Shown here: positions 21,288 to 34,441 of the stretch, piece by piece
Layout: every line of letters starts with the position of its first letter
Numbering within the stretch: position 1 is the first letter of the stretch
Origin: Phyto melanocephala
Taxonomy: Eukaryota; Arthropoda; Insecta; Diptera; Rhinophoridae
Direction of reading: 5' to 3'
DNA: 64,000 nt
Assembly (NCBI GenBank): GCA_941918925.1
Contig: OW799236.1
Coordinates: 74,676,465-74,740,464 of the forward strand
Translations under genes and position numbers: made by a program
Notes under the pieces: generated by a model
Database searches by the model: none
What the model was told of the DNA's origin: nothing
Seen by the model: only the letters and a program-made list of their open reading frames with translations

Positions 21288-23896
21288 AATTTTGATTTTA
21301 ACAATATCAAAATACATCTTTTAGTGAAAATGGTTAAAAAATTATTATCTTGGTACAAACTTCGTTGTTCGGGATAGCTTGTATTAAATAAATAAGTTTT
21401 ATAATAAATTAAAACATACTATGACAGCATTTAGCATCACTTGCAATAAATATTTTAATTTTTTTTTCCCATTGAATGTGATGAAGCAAAACATACATAT
21501 TCATGTTAATATTTAATGACAGTTTAAGCTAAAAGCCTGGGTAACATTTTTAATAAATAGGTAAAACCGCTTCACTGATGATGTCCTATCAATGTTTCAG
21601 CAGTTTCTCTACTTAACATGATTTAATTATTTCCTATTATTTACTGTTTCTGTTTTCATATTTCGCTAATTTGTTTGTACTTGCTAATTATTCAAATTTC
21701 CATTTCAAACAAATTAGACCTCAAAATCGTTTTTAGTAAGAAAAAAACAAAAAAAGGAAAATACAAATTACATCTCCCTAAAAGTTTCCTGTTACGCTCG
21801 TAAAAGTCGATTAGTTTAATTCACAAATCTAATTACAAAATTACACTCATTTACACATTACGTTTTTCGTATTAAACCATGAAAGCAACAAGAAAACATT
21901 ATTATGGAACAGCTAGCGAAATAATACTTGTAGCAAAACAATACCATCCAGCCGCATAGTCAGTTAGTCAGTGTGCCAATCGTTTGTTCAGCCATCCAAC
22001 CAAATAACCATCTCGCGAATCAACCAACTGCTGCAACATTTAATGTGATTAACTTTAATTGTCATTGGGTTACTAATGTAACCCATAAACAGATTTTTCA
22101 ATGAAAAAAGAAAACACAAACGAAAGAAAAAAAAATAAACAAAAATGCGGAATTGATTTCATAATATTTGCATTCAAACAAATCTACACTAGAAATGATT
22201 TTTCTTTTTTTTTTTCTTTTCAGTTGTAATTTTTATTTCTTTTTTATTATTATTTCTCTTTTTTTAAATACGAAAAAAGTTTTTTCGATATGTATGTTGG
22301 TTTTAATTTTTGCTTGTTTCGACTAAAGAAGAAGACGAAAAAAATATCCATGAAAACATGTAAAAAGGCTTAAATACAGTGCCCGTCATATGTATATGGG
22401 TGGGTTAAAAATATTAACAATTTTAGGGAGAATCATAATATTGGCCGCATGGTCAATATTCGATCATCGTACTTAATTTTAGAATGAGCGTCGAAAAAGT
22501 TAAAACTAAAACAATTATGAAAAAGTTTACAGTTTTGGTAAATCCCATCCCTGCATAATATCTATAACAAATATTTTTTTTATATTTTTTAAATCTTATT
22601 AATTTTTTTATTAGATTCCAATACTGGATTTAAAGTTTATATAATTGTTTTAATATTTCATTTATCTATAAAGACATAAAATTTTATTTGTGGTGATTAA
22701 CACACTGAAGAAGTTAGTTTTTACCGACACCGACAAAAGAGAATTCCAGATTTATTTCTTTAAAATATTTAGCCGTCTAAATTTTAACATGTAGATTTTT
22801 TTTTGCTCAGTAACCGAAATTTGACCATAGTTATGTAAATTAAAAGTGTTTTGTACAATTAAGTTGTTGTTATTTTTTCCTTTAAAGCTTTTTCAGACAT
22901 ATTGCGCACTTAATACAAAAACGTCATAACTGAAATTCTGAAATTTTTATTAAAGGCAAAAAACTGTTGATCGTGCAAAGAAATGTAATTAACAGAAAAT
23001 AGAAATTACGGTATTTTTTCATTCAAAGAAGATAGTGATGAGAAAGAAATGTTTTTAGAGTAGTTAAAGATGTGAATGGTTAATCGATTTCTAAAAAAAA
23101 GTTGTTATTGTATTTAATATACGATATGTGTTTAATGTTTAAGGCTTAACTATCAAAATGCTGAACCGAATCTACAAGTTTTATTTTTTATAAAAAATGT
23201 TTAAGTTTTTCATTAATAAAAACTGAAAGCAGGTCAAACACTAATTGATTTTTTCATTATTTGCTTAATCTCCGTAATGATAAAAAGGTCTAAGCAACTA
23301 TATACTTAAGAGCGGCACTAGCATCAGAAAAATGACTTACAAACAATCTTATTGAATTTAAAACAGTGTGCGTATATTACTCTCACATTATAAAATTCAT
23401 GCTTCCAAAATTATGTGTTTTGCTTTACGATCAAAATATTGAATAACCGATCAACACTGAAATGAAACAACGTCGAAATGAAATATATCTGAATCAGAAG
23501 AAAAATGAAATAAGACATTCAAATTGAAATAGAACTTTCAAAAAATGTTTAAATGTTTTGATAGTAGACCCAGGCCAAAGAAAAACTTGCATAAAGACTA
23601 CAACTTTTATTGTTAACATGTACTGAAAACCTCGCTTATAAAATTTTGTTTTCTGTGTAAACTTCCCTTTATATTTTGCTTAATATTTTTTTACATTTTT
23701 TGTATGTATGTATTTTTTTGTTCTTGATGTTTCTGTGTTTCTGTATTTCATTGTCGTATTTTGTTTGGATATTCTACTTTGTGTGAAAACAGAAACACTA
23801 ACAAAGCTGTAGAGAAAAACTATTTAAGTGATGATTGGTTTGTTTTAGGGAGAGTAATGTTTTGTTATGTTTGTTTTTTTTATATTTACACTAAAA
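21288..23896. other. AT-rich non-coding stretch
   Basis: No gene or mobile element recognised. The segment at 21940-22080 is somewhat richer in G+C but has no open frame or splice signals that I can support. Poly-T/TC runs lie near 22200-22265. Confidence 0.4.
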
Positions 23897-24495
23897 TCTA
23901 TATACATATATAAAAGTGAAACTCTGTCTGTGTGTAAGCTATAGACTCCGAAACTGTAAAACCGATCGGACTCAAACACATTCCAGGAAGTGTTTATAGG
24001 TGGCAAAAAGTGGGCGGGGTCACGCCCATAAAAAATTAGTTATCAGTTTTAGCTACTTGCACTTGACCGATTTTCCTGAAACTTTGCTCACATATTGAGC
24101 TGTCATGACTATATAATTTCGTGATAAGAAAAGTGGGCGGGGCCACGCCCATAAAAAAGTTATAATATTGAGGTACTTGCACTGAACTAATTTTTGTTAA
24201 ACTTTGCACACACATATTAAGCTGTCATGACTATATAATTTCGTGATTAGAAAAGTGGGCAGGGCTACGCCCATTAAAAAAGTTATAATTTTAAGGTACT
24301 TTCACTGGACCGATTTTTCTGAAACTTTGCACACTTATTGAGCTGTCATGACTATACAGTTTCGTAATTAGAAAAGTGGGCAGTGCCACGCTCATAAAAA
24401 AAAGTTATAATTTTTAGCCTTGCACTTGATATTCGATTAAAATTCAGAATGCGATTAAAATTCATGAAGGGGTGTAGCAACGCGCATCGGGATTG
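23897..24495 (+). mobile_element. Helitron-like element with four tandem internal units
   Basis: It starts A|TCTATATACATATATAAA, followed by CTCTGTCTGTGTGTAAG and GACTCCGAAACTG, typical of insect Helitron 5' ends. The body has four units of about 115 bp, each with AAAAGTGGGC, GG-CACGCCCAT, ACTTGCACT and GCTGTCATGACTATA. It ends GTAGCAACGCGCATCGGG, with the CTRR terminus degraded. The same family as 9510-9792. Confidence 0.65.
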
Positions 24496-25644
24496 GTAAG
24501 TATAGTATATAATTCGAAATAGTATGAAAGAAAATACATAACAGTTAAAACATTTTGCTCAGCTCTTTACTTTACGACAACGTACGACTAAGATTTAAGA
24601 AAGGACGTGTAAAGGATGCGGTTTGGTGCATTCCTCACATTGTATGTATCTGTACCGACAGATGATTTGTGAGCTTTACTGCGGCTAACACCATTACTCT
24701 ACGACTTTAGTAATTTATAAAACTTTGTAATTGAGATATTAAAAAAAAAAAACATATTACAACCCCTTCTCTAAACCCAATTTAAGAGAATCACTTTCCT
24801 TCTTCTAGAATTTATAATTTTTTATGCAAATTGTGATACTTTGCTTGATTTATTATTGTTATTGTACGTCTGTAAGAAATTTTCTATAGACTCAAATAAA
24901 TAAATAAAAAATATAAAGTACCTACAAATATTCTTAGGTTTTCTTACTGGACACCGCAACCTCAGATACCATTTAAGCAAAATTAGTAGGTCTAGGTCTA
25001 AGACAACCTAGCTATAGCCTTAAATATTTCGACGAAATTTTCTAGTTATTTCTTTTTTATAAATCGTCAATACATTTTTTTTTTAATTTTGTAAGGCTAT
25101 CTTAAGAAATTAAGTAGATTAGAAAGTAATGGTCAATAAGAATAAATAAAAAGAGTACTGCACCTTTAAGGAAGACCCTAATTTCGTTTTGATTTTTAGT
25201 GCAAATATTCAATTTTTTACCTTTACAGAAGTTATAAGTTTTTATTAAATCTTCAATTTTGATAAAAATTTTCCATCCATATTCTTTTCATTAAAACTTT
25301 TATTTAGTTGAACTTTTTTCATCATTCAAAAATTTTCCCCTTTTTATAATTTTCAGCACTGCTAATATACACACTTAAAAATTAGCAGTTAAAACGATAA
25401 AAACCGAATTGGTAAACTGCAACAAAACAAAGAAAAATACTCCACATTTAACCAAGCAATTTCCTTATTTTTCTTCTACCCTAATGCTGTATTTTTGTTT
25501 ATATTTTTTTTTTGGAGTAGTAAACAATAAAAATAAAAGTTTTGTATGATAATGAATGCACTTTAAACGAAAAATTGCTTTCAAAACACGAGTTTTATTG
25601 CAAAAGGGGCCATCAGTACAAAAAAAAAAAAAAAAAACAAAAAA
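24496..25644. other. AT-rich non-coding stretch
   Basis: No recognisable element; an A-run at 25619-25640 precedes DINE-like copy B. Confidence 0.4.
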
Positions 25645-26503
25645 AACAAGTAAGAGCGCTATATTCGGCCGTGCCGAATCTTATATACCCTTCACAACGT
25701 GAATTCATGCAATAACAGTGGTTTGTGTCACCATTCATCCCATATGAAATACGTACATACATATAAAAACATACATATATAAAAACGTCCCATTGTAAAA
25801 TTATAAATTCACGTATGAATGTTAAAAAAAACAAAAAAAATTTAAAAAAAAAATTTAAAAAAAAAATTAAAAAAAAAAAATTAAAAAAAAAAAATTTTTT
25901 TAAAAATTATTATGTATATAATATATACAAAACAAAAAAAAAATAAAAAAAAAATTAAAAAAAAAATAATAAAAATATAAATAATATATTAAATAAAAAA
26001 TAAAAAAAAATAAAAAAAAAAATAAAAAAAAAAATTTAAAAAAAAAATTAAAAAAAAATTTTTTTGGCTCAGCTGGGATTCGATGCCACGTTTTCTCTAA
26101 CCAGTATACACGTTTGTATGTATGTATGTTGTTGTTGTAATGTTGCTTTTGTGAAAAAAAAATCGAGGTGGTCGTGGGTTTTTGCTCATATCTCAGTTGT
26201 TTATGTACCGATGTTTCTGATTTTCAATACCGATCTACTCCCGAATATTTCTGATATTTTAATACCTTACCCGGGTCCAACCTATGTCGGGGGGCTTCAA
26301 AAAGTTGATTTCAACATACACACGGACAGACGGTCAGACGGACAGATGGACAGACGGACAGACGGTCAGGGCTTAATCGACTCCTCTATTCATAAGCTTT
26401 CAGAAAATATATACTTTATGGGGTCGGAAATGAAAATTGTAGAAATTTCACACGGAATGACAAACCTATATATACCCTTTTTCACTGTGTGAAGGGTATA
26501 ATA
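25645..26503 (-). mobile_element. DINE-like element, full-length copy B
   Basis: The same architecture and orientation as copy A: hairpin end at 25645-25695, A/T-homopolymer block at 25820-26060, (GGACAGAC)n at 26323-26368, and terminal CACTGTGTGAAGGGTATA. The plus-strand 142-codon frame at 26064-26492 and the minus-strand frame at 25613-25834 are translations of the repeat. Confidence 0.75.
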
Positions 26504-27719
26504 AAGGGGAAAAGTAATAATAATAAAGATTGTCTTAGTTATTGTAATAAATACCACATTATGTATAGTGTGTACTTGTATTTATTAACTCGCATTTAGT
26601 ATACGTACATATCGCTCATCGGCTGTATTAATGGTATAATTCAAGTTTGACTCTTTTTACTTTCATAACAAATACTATTACTTAAAATTACAATAAAACT
26701 TTAGTATATTTAAAAAAAATTTTTTTTTTCGAATTGTAACATTACTGCAGCCGGTAAGCGATATGTATGTACATATGTGCAGTCATGTTTGTTGGTTTTT
26801 GGTATGGTAACCCATATTTCAAAGTCATGCATGCTAAACTTTCAAAGACTATACGAATATTAATGTACGAACAAGTCGATGGCAATTGTTTTCATTTCTA
26901 TCTGTGTGATTGTTGTTAGTTGGTGATGAAGGCAAAAATAAACAACAACAAAATCCACACTTAAACCATGAGCAAATTATTTTAATGCTAATAAAAATAA
27001 TATAATACTTTTTTGCTGATCAAAATCAAGTGGCCTTACTACTGATGATGAAATAAATTGGATCATAACACATGTGAATTGTTATGAGACAATTTTTCGC
27101 ATGTGTGGACGGGTGCATGGGAATGTAAAAATATTAGATTGTATATTTTAGTTTCTATATTCACTAAAATAGTGGAACCTTATTCATAGAAATTGGCAAT
27201 AAATTTGATGTGGGCGTGGTCGTGGGAAAAAGTGTAGTTTTTATATATTTAATATATGTACATATTCTTACGATAATTGTTAAAAAAGTTCTAATAAAAA
27301 AATTTAATGGACATTTGATCTTCAGAGTAATAAGCACTGTTATAAAGGGCTCTAGGAAATATGGCCCAATGAAAAATTTAAAAACAATCCGATCCGCACA
27401 AATATCAATAGATCAAAGTTATGGCCAATTCGTGTTTTTGTTATATTTGGGTCATTTTTAAAATTTGTTAATTTGTTTTATTATGAAAAAGTATTCTCGT
27501 CTTAAAAAGTATTGCTGACAGAGGGTCTTATCTGGGAGTACACCAAATGTTATTTGGTAAGTTATGCATATATTGATAGGTAGGTTGGTTGGAAAGAGGG
27601 GTGGCGTAAGTAAAATGAAAACAAATTCAACACCCACAAACAGAGAACCTTGGGGTCCATAGCGCATATCTATTATAATATGAAAATATGAAAAAAATGA
27701 AAGTAAAAACCCGCAAACA
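26504..27719. other. AT-rich non-coding stretch
   Basis: Nothing recognised with confidence. GTGGGCGTGGTCGTGGG at 27210 recalls the CACGCCC repeats of DINE-like elements and may be a worn fragment. Confidence 0.35.
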
Positions 27720-28320
27720 ACAGTCCAATCAAGCCATTATTTTTTATCTACTATCCATTGGATGTCCAGAAAAAATCCGATTATATTTGTCTCCTCGAGA
27801 TCTTACATAATTTATCGTGGAATCTCTATGGTTCTGTAGGTCTATAGAGCAATTTCCTCCTCGTCGTCACACTTTTAAAAATAATCCAGATCGCACCTAC
27901 TTTTCCAAGCCCTTGCCGGACAATTCACCGTAATAAGCCCAATAGTCAAACCTTACTAAGCCCCACCCCAAGAGTACGTTACAGTTCACTGAGCCAATCT
28001 TTGGCTACAAAGCCCTTGCAAATCCGCAGACCCTTCTGTTCGTTCATGATCTATCAGTCTTGTTTAATATCTACACCCTGCTCTGTTCAAAATAGCGGGC
28101 CATGAGTGGCCTAACTATATTGCCCAAGATTATTTGTAATTTCCTTGCTAGCAACACTACATTTTCTCGGAACCTACCATAGCCTAACGGCAAAAAATAT
28201 TACGACAATCCTAATTCCACAGTTCTCTGTAATCTCAAGCATCTTCGTTACACAACTTAAGTTTAAATGTTTGAGGTCCAGTAAGCATACGGATGTCACT
28301 GTCAGTGCCTTTATTGTACA
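27720..28320 (-). pseudogene. non-LTR retrotransposon ORF2 C-terminal remnant
   Basis: The segment is richer in G+C than its flanks. The minus strand reads, with breaks, a region resembling a LINE RNase H domain (SVTVTSVCLLDLKHLN; RIVVIFFAVRLW-VPRKC). Next is GLITVNCPARAW with a worn zinc-knuckle-like KCDDEEE, which resembles the GLITGHC-L-R--C---EET block at the end of I/Jockey-group ORF2. The tail is LEETNIIGFFLD. Several stops interrupt it. An adjacent minus-strand frame up to 28493 (GHVTLSELPCLAVIASQGDP) may belong to it but is not recognised. The clade is uncertain. Confidence 0.4.
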
Positions 28321-28499
28321 CGGATTAATTTTCTATCAGTGTGCAATGCAACAGCTCGACCACCTTCACTCGGCTCATGTGTTCCATCTACATCTGGGTC
28401 TCCCTGACTAGCAATAACAGCAAGACATGGAAGCTCCGACAAGGTAACATGACCCCGGGGGATTTTATGTAAAAAAAATAATTTATTTAGCAAAGCAGA

Positions 28500-29289
28500 T
28501 ATTTTTTGATTTGCTAGAGTAAGTCACTTAAAGTTATAAAACTTGTATGGCGCTGATAACATATGTACAGATATTAAGCAGGCTAAACCATTTATTTTCA
28601 ACTCAAATGTAAAGTTGATTTGCTATTGGGATGTCAAATGTGGGACGCATTCCTATGTATTTAATTATAATGCACTGCAAGCCGTTCAAAAGAATAATGA
28701 GAAGAATAATAATGATATTTTGTCCGACACAATCGCAAACGTGGATCTATAGTCAGCAACAAAACAAGCATCTATAACAACAGAAATGTTTAAATGGAAT
28801 TCACTGAAAAACCTTCGAATGAATTGATACGACCGCGCTTGTTAGGAATCAGAAGCTAGCTGTTGAAGGATCTCGCCCCTAATTGGGCAAGATAATGACG
28901 AAATCATGACGATAAGAAAAACACGCATCAGACATAATTGGATTTATTTTTTATGACCCTATGATCCAGACGGGAACTGCGGGAACACCCACATATGTAA
29001 CCTTGTAGCGATCATTATTAACGTGGCATAATTTTTAAGGAAATACGAATCAATAATTCAAACGACTAATAAACTAAAGTAGACAGTGACATGTTTTTGG
29101 ATGCAAAGGTTTTTCGATAATTACTTAATTTCAAGTCCAACAATTTGCAGACTTTGTTTTGATACTCAGGTGTTCATGATGAAATATCAAGCCGAAATTA
29201 ACACACAAAAATAACAGCGAATTAAATAAATTAGCGAGTAAAGTGTCAAAGAACGCAGCGTCACCGTTTAGCAAAAAATCTGATTTTGA
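28500..29289. other. non-coding stretch
   Basis: No gene or element recognised with confidence. A 69-codon frame at 28543-28752 has no recognisable motif. Confidence 0.35.
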
Positions 29290-29880
29290 CACAGCATTAG
29301 CCTAGCTCATAAGCCTTCAAAACAACGTATCTCTTTTTTTTGCTTTTGTAATCTTAGATATTTTTAGTTCAAGCCTAGCGATTTTATTCCCATTTCTATT
29401 TAATAGGTTTTATAAAATAAAATATTGAGACACTACTATTCATAGCACAAAGTTGTTCCTTACAGGAATGTTAAATAAAAAATTATGACAAAAATAGGGC
29501 ACAAAAATTAAAATCAGATTTCGCAGAAAAATACTTATGTTATATAAGGGACGAAACGAAACTGGAAGATTTTCGCAGCTTCAGGATAAAAAATTTTATT
29601 TTACTAATGCTCGAGGAAATTTTTAAGATATCTAAGTATAGTTTCCGAAAGCAAACAAAAATTCCTAAAAAAATCTTAGTATGGAATTCTTTATGCAGTT
29701 GAGTCAAAAGGAGCAATTCATTTATTACTTTGGACTCTATAAATACAAAATATAAAAGAATGTTAGAAAAAAAGGCTTCCTCCTTTTATAAGAGATCGAT
29801 GCTTAAACAATAGTTAGAACGGTTCAAACGAAGCCGAAGAAGAATTCATGTGCACGAATTTCGTAACTAAACTGTTTTGT
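29290..29880 (+). pseudogene. Tc1/mariner transposase remnant, relative of 18950-19965
   Basis: The plus strand reads CYIRDETKLEDFRSF, which parallels CYMMDNETYVLEDFSQL at 19330, then KIPKKILVWNSLCS (parallel to KFPKTFLRGKQL) and RMLEKKASSFYKRS. It covers the first catalytic D region and downstream part. It is heavily mutated and has no visible element ends. Confidence 0.5.
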
Positions 29881-30061
29881 TTGACTGTAGATTATTCGTA
29901 TTAGCAGTAAAAAAAATAAATTTTAAGAAAGAATTTCACTAAGCAGAACTATGGCAGAGATTGTTTTTTGTCTTTTATTCTTCTCATTTAGATCACCAAA
30001 AAGCACTTTACTTACTTAGTGATGACCTGATTCTAAAAGCGCTTGTAGAAGGCATGTTTTT

Positions 30062-30866
30062 ATTATACCCTTCACACAGTGAAAAAGGGTATATATAGGT
30101 TTGTCATTCCGTGTGAAATTTCTACAATTTTCATTTCCGACCCCATAAAGTATATATTTTCTGAAAGCTTATGAATAGAGGAGTCGATTAAGCCCTGACC
30201 GTCTGTCCGTCTGTCCGTCTGTCCGTCTGTCCGTCTGTCCGTCTGTCCGTGTGTATGTTGAAATCAACTTTTTGAAGCCCCCCGACATAGGTTGGACCCG
30301 GGTAAGGTATTAAAATATCAGAAATATTCGGGAGTAGATCGGTATTGAAAATCAGAAACATCGGTACATAAACAACTGAGATATGAGCAAAAACCCACGA
30401 CCACCTCGATTTTCTTTTCATAAAAACAACATTACAACAACAACATACATATACATACATACAAACGTGTATACTGGTTAGAGAAAACGTGGCATCGAAT
30501 CCCAGCTGAGGCAAAAAAATTTTTTTTTAAATTTTTTTAAATTTTTTTTTTTAATTTTTTTTTTTATTTTTTTTTTATTTTTTATTTAATATATTATATA
30601 TATTTTTATTATTATTTTTTCTTATTTTTTTTTTTTAATTTTTTTTTATTTTTTTTTGTTTTATATATATTATATATGTATATAATAATTTTTTTTTTTT
30701 AATTTTTTTTTTTAAATTTTTTTTTTTTAAATTTTTTTTTTATTTTTTATTTTTTTTTTTTTTTTTTTTTAAAATACATAATTGAATTTACTGTTATTGC
30801 ATGACTACACGTTGTGAAGGGTATATAAGATTCGGCACGGCCGAATATAGCGCTTTTACTTGTTTT
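30062..30866 (+). mobile_element. DINE-like element, full-length copy C
   Basis: Plus orientation. It starts TATTATACCCTTCACACAGTG. At 30198-30250 there is a (GTCC/GTCT)n array, then the body with GAGATATGAGC and GAATCCCAGCTGAG. A long T/A homopolymer block runs 30515-30775. It ends GTGAAGGGTATATAAG, hairpin ATTCGGCACGGCCGAAT, CTTTTACTTGTTT. The minus-strand 108-codon frame is repeat-derived. Confidence 0.75.
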
Positions 30867-31215
30867 TATATGCGATGTTGCACTTCGTAGATCTCTTTTT
30901 TGCTAAAAAAATGCAAGTAAGGGAGAAATATAAAAAAATACTGTTGAAGTATATATGCATGTAGTACGGTAAACGAATGAGGTCAGCTCTGATTTGGAAA
31001 TTTAATAAAATTTTTGGTGGGAAGCAGTAACAGTAAAGTGTTAGGTGTACACACTTAAAGGAGAAGGACTATGTCTAAAATCATAACTTTATTTAAAAAG
31101 ATTAATGACATTTATTTTGACAGCGTAATCCCCTGCGAATCTGAAGTCTTTCTCTATTTGACTAAAAGGTCTTACAGAAAAATATATAAATACATAAAAA
31201 TAAACCAACTGACGT

Positions 31216-31310
31216 ATTCAAAAAAATATTTTCGGTTTATTGAAGGCTTATTTGACAAGTTTCTGTAAAACATCTGTCAAATAAGCCTTTATTAAGCCTA
31301 AAATATTTTT
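31216..31310. repeat. dispersed hairpin repeat, copy 2
   Basis: The best-preserved copy. Arms of about 39 bp run from AAAAATATTTT through AAGGCTTATTTGACA and are inverted on the far side of the loop TTTCTGTAAAACATC. Copies 1 and 3 are at 14270 and 49098. Confidence 0.65.
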
Positions 31311-31579
31311 ATGACTACGGTTATAAATGTGTAAAAATAATACTCTAGTCTATACACAGAAAAAAATAAATTTCAATCACGATATTAATACTATTAATTA
31401 AAATATTATTTGATTTTGCTCAATTTGTTTAATATATTAATTAAATCAATTTTAAAGTTTTAAATACTTATTAAATCATGTATGCAAACGTATGTATACA
31501 AAACTGAATAATTTGTAAACGTTGTTCTTGCGTATATCTCCCCATGATGAAATTGTAAACACTACTGAATACAATGAAA

Positions 31580-32236
31580 AACAAGTAATAGTGCTATATT
31601 CGGCCTTACCGAATCTTATATACCCTTCACAATGTGTAGTCATGCAACAACAGTAGTTTGTATCACCATTCATCCCATATGAAATACGTATATACATAAA
31701 AACATCCCATTGTAAAATTATAAATTTAGGTATGTATGTTAAAAAAAAAAAAAAAATAAAAAAAAATTAAAAAAAAATTTAAAAAAAATAATAATTAAAA
31801 TATAAATAATAAATATTAAACAAAAAAAAAAAAAAATAAAAAAAAAATATAAATAATATTTATATAAAATAAAAAAAAAAATAAAAAACAAAAATTGTTT
31901 TTTTTTTGGCTCAGCTGGGATTTGATGCCACGTTTACTCTAACCAGTATACATGTTTGTATATATGTTGTTGTTGTTGTAATGTTGTTTTTGTGAAAAAA
32001 AAAACGAGGTAGTCGTCGTTTTTAGCTCATATCCCAGTTGTTTATTTACCGATATTTCTGATTTTCAATACCGATCTACTCCCAAATATTTCTGATACTT
32101 TAATACCTCACCCGAGTCCAGGCGATATTGGTGGGCTTCAAAAAGTTGATTTCAACACACACGGACAGACTGAAATGAAAATTGTAGAAATTTCAAACCG
32201 AATGACAACCCCTTTTTCACTGTGTGAAGGGTATAA
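31580..32236 (-). mobile_element. DINE-like element, copy D
   Basis: Minus orientation. Left hairpin ATTCGGCCTTACCGAAT (degraded), A/T block 31741-31900, body with GGCTCAGCTGGGATTTG and GTTGTTGTTG. It ends TTTTTCACTGTGTGAAGGGTATA. The (GGACAGAC)n tract is reduced to one unit and the following AAGCTTTCAGAAAATATA block is deleted. Confidence 0.7.
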
Positions 32237-33854
32237 CAAATGACAGATCATGAAATATTACAAATGGACGAAACGTCATTTCAAAATCATATCATCTCTA
32301 TTGGAAACCTTTTATATAAAAACCATACAATGTAGGATTTGATCACAGCATCTCACGCTTTATAAAAACAATGGATAGCTTGCAACCTAAACAAATAAAA
32401 TTTCACTAGTATAAATGTTTGATGGGATGAAGTGAAGAAAATGTACTAAATACTTACAATTAGGGTTGGAATCCTAAAAAATATATCAGGGTTTGTCAAC
32501 AACTCAAATTGGACTTATGTATCTATGTTGCAGCGCAGATAACATGTTATAAATAAACTTACTAGCATGTACTATTGTCTGAGTTGTTATCGAAATTATT
32601 CCAGGTTGTGTTATTTTGATTGAGTAACAGACTAGCTCCAAATAGCTAAATATCCAGCTATTCACATGTATAACATTATCACAACGTAAGTACATACATA
32701 CATATAAATATAATCACTAAACTTTTTGCCTGTAAATTGGTCACTGATTTTCTGCATATTCACATTTTACACGCATTTTGATTATGTTCAAATATTAAAA
32801 AATTTTAGTTTTTAATTTTTTTTTATTTATTTTTTCGACTGCCAGAAAATTCTTGGTTTTTCAAAAACATTTAATATCAATTAAATTAAATTAATTATAT
32901 AAAATAATAATACATTTAAAAGTTAAAAATAAATCAGGCAGTTAATTAATTAAACAATTTCTAGCAATAGTTTTTTCTGTGCAGATACTTATGCTACATA
33001 TAGTCTGTTTCACGTGGTGCTCATTTAATTTTTATACATATTAAATATTTTTTTTTTTTGCTGTTGTTGCTACTATTTAGCTTATATCTTGTTAATAATA
33101 CAATTTTATATTGTTTTAAGGTTTTATGTCATCTTTGCTGGTCATTATTATTTTTTGCAGCTTTTATTTTTTGGTGCCAATGTTGTTTGTCATTGTTAAT
33201 AGATCGCATTGTTGTAAAAATATAATACAAGTGTTTAGTTGGTGTTGTCTAAATATTTTGATTAATTGACTTAAAAAAACAATACAATTGTTTTCGTGAT
33301 TAAAATAATTCAAATTGCAGAAAAGCCATGATAGATTATTATTGTGTGCAATGGCTGTATGTGTGTATGTGTTTACATAGAAGAAGATTAATGCCATGTT
33401 TATAAGCAAATTGCCAAGTATTTCTTAAATTTACGTTTTCATTTTGTTAGAGTTTTTAAAGCCCATGACATTTGTTTCATATTTAGGTTATAAAATAATT
33501 GAAATCAGATTTATAAATGACGATTATGATGATTTAATCAAAGTTGTCTACAACTAATAAACTTATCAAAAATACTCTTTCAAATAAAAAAAGGAAAAAC
33601 TAAAATATTTTTTAATATTTTTATATAAAAAATGATCCAAAAACAGTGACTTTATCATGAAATTTTAAAAACAAAAGCATTTACACACAGTTCTTTTTCC
33701 AAAATTTTGTATAAACAGAAAAATAAAACACTCTCAAATCTAGACAAATCTAGATTTCAACAGTCGATTTCTTTTAATTTTTCCTCAAAGCAAAGTAAAT
33801 TAAGAAAATTATTGATTCTTTTTCATCCCGCAGTCAAAACGTTTGGACTTTTTA
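32237..33854. other. AT-rich non-coding stretch
   Basis: No gene recognised. ACAGAAAAAA-type sequences at 31356 and, inverted, at 32981 could be the ends of a larger element enclosing DINE copy D, but no duplication supports it. Confidence 0.35.
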
Positions 33855-34146
33855 AGGCCATGTCAGATAGAACTTTTGCTTCGCGTTGCGTTAGAAATTA
33901 GTTTTGACATTTAAGATTAAATAGCCGTTCTTATATGAAACATGTCACATAAAGCACGAAGCTCAAAGTTAACCAACTCTCATCTTTTGCGTAATTTGGC
34001 AATCCGTTCTTGCAAACTTTATAGGTAAACAAACAATGCGTAAGTGTTGTCAAAGTTTTCATTGTGACAAACACCTATTCTCTCGCGCTTTTCTGTCAAA
34101 GCTAGAAATGTCACGCAAAGCGACGAAGTTTTATCTGACATGGCCT
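33855..34146. mobile_element. PIF/Harbinger-type MITE
   Basis: A 292-bp element with inverted ends. Both start AGGCCATGTCAGATA; the left continues GAACTT and the right AAACTT, followed by a diverged GC-richer part. It is flanked by TTA at 33852-33854 and 34147-34149, the 3-bp duplication typical of PIF/Harbinger. No coding capacity. A 64-codon frame ending at 33901 overlaps only by chance. Confidence 0.7.
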
Positions 34147-34257
34147 TTAGTTCAGATAGCTGAACAAACTTTGTAAATGTAGACTATTTTTTTAAGAGCA
34201 ACCATTAACTAAGTTGAAATCAATTGCAAATTTTAATCCTATAATACTTAACGTGTA

Positions 34258-34441
34258 TTTATGTAGAATTTCCGTTTCATTTGTTACTTTTACAATATTC
34301 ATTTCCGCCCCTATAAATAAAATATTTTCTGAGCGCTTTCAAATAGGGGAGAAGCTGCCGTCTATTAGTTGAAATCAACTTTTAGAAGCTCTCAAATATT
34401 GCGCAGAACTGAGTGTAGTAGCAAGCGTTTCTTACTTGTTT
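34258..34441 (+). mobile_element. DINE-like fragment
   Basis: A diverged plus-orientation fragment: TTACAATATTCATTTCCGCC, CTATAAATAAAATATTTTCTG, AGTTGAAATCAACTTTTAGAAGC, and the 3' terminus GCGTTTCTTACTTGTTT. The middle is deleted and the terminal hairpin is only partly kept (CGCAGAACTGAGTGTAG). Confidence 0.5.

Noticed and set aside
26064..26492. 142-codon plus-strand frame and its 108-codon minus-strand counterpart at 30188-30514
   Set aside because: Both translate the same DINE-like repeat, including the (GGACAGAC)n tract; the identical peptide text comes from repeat copies.
28145..28411. 88-codon plus-strand frame
   Set aside because: Lies antisense to LINE ORF2 remnants and shows no recognisable domain or splice signals.
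31356..32990. ACAGAAAAAA and its inverse as ends of a 1.6-kb element around DINE copy D
   Set aside because: The match is only about 11 bp of low complexity and no target duplication was found.
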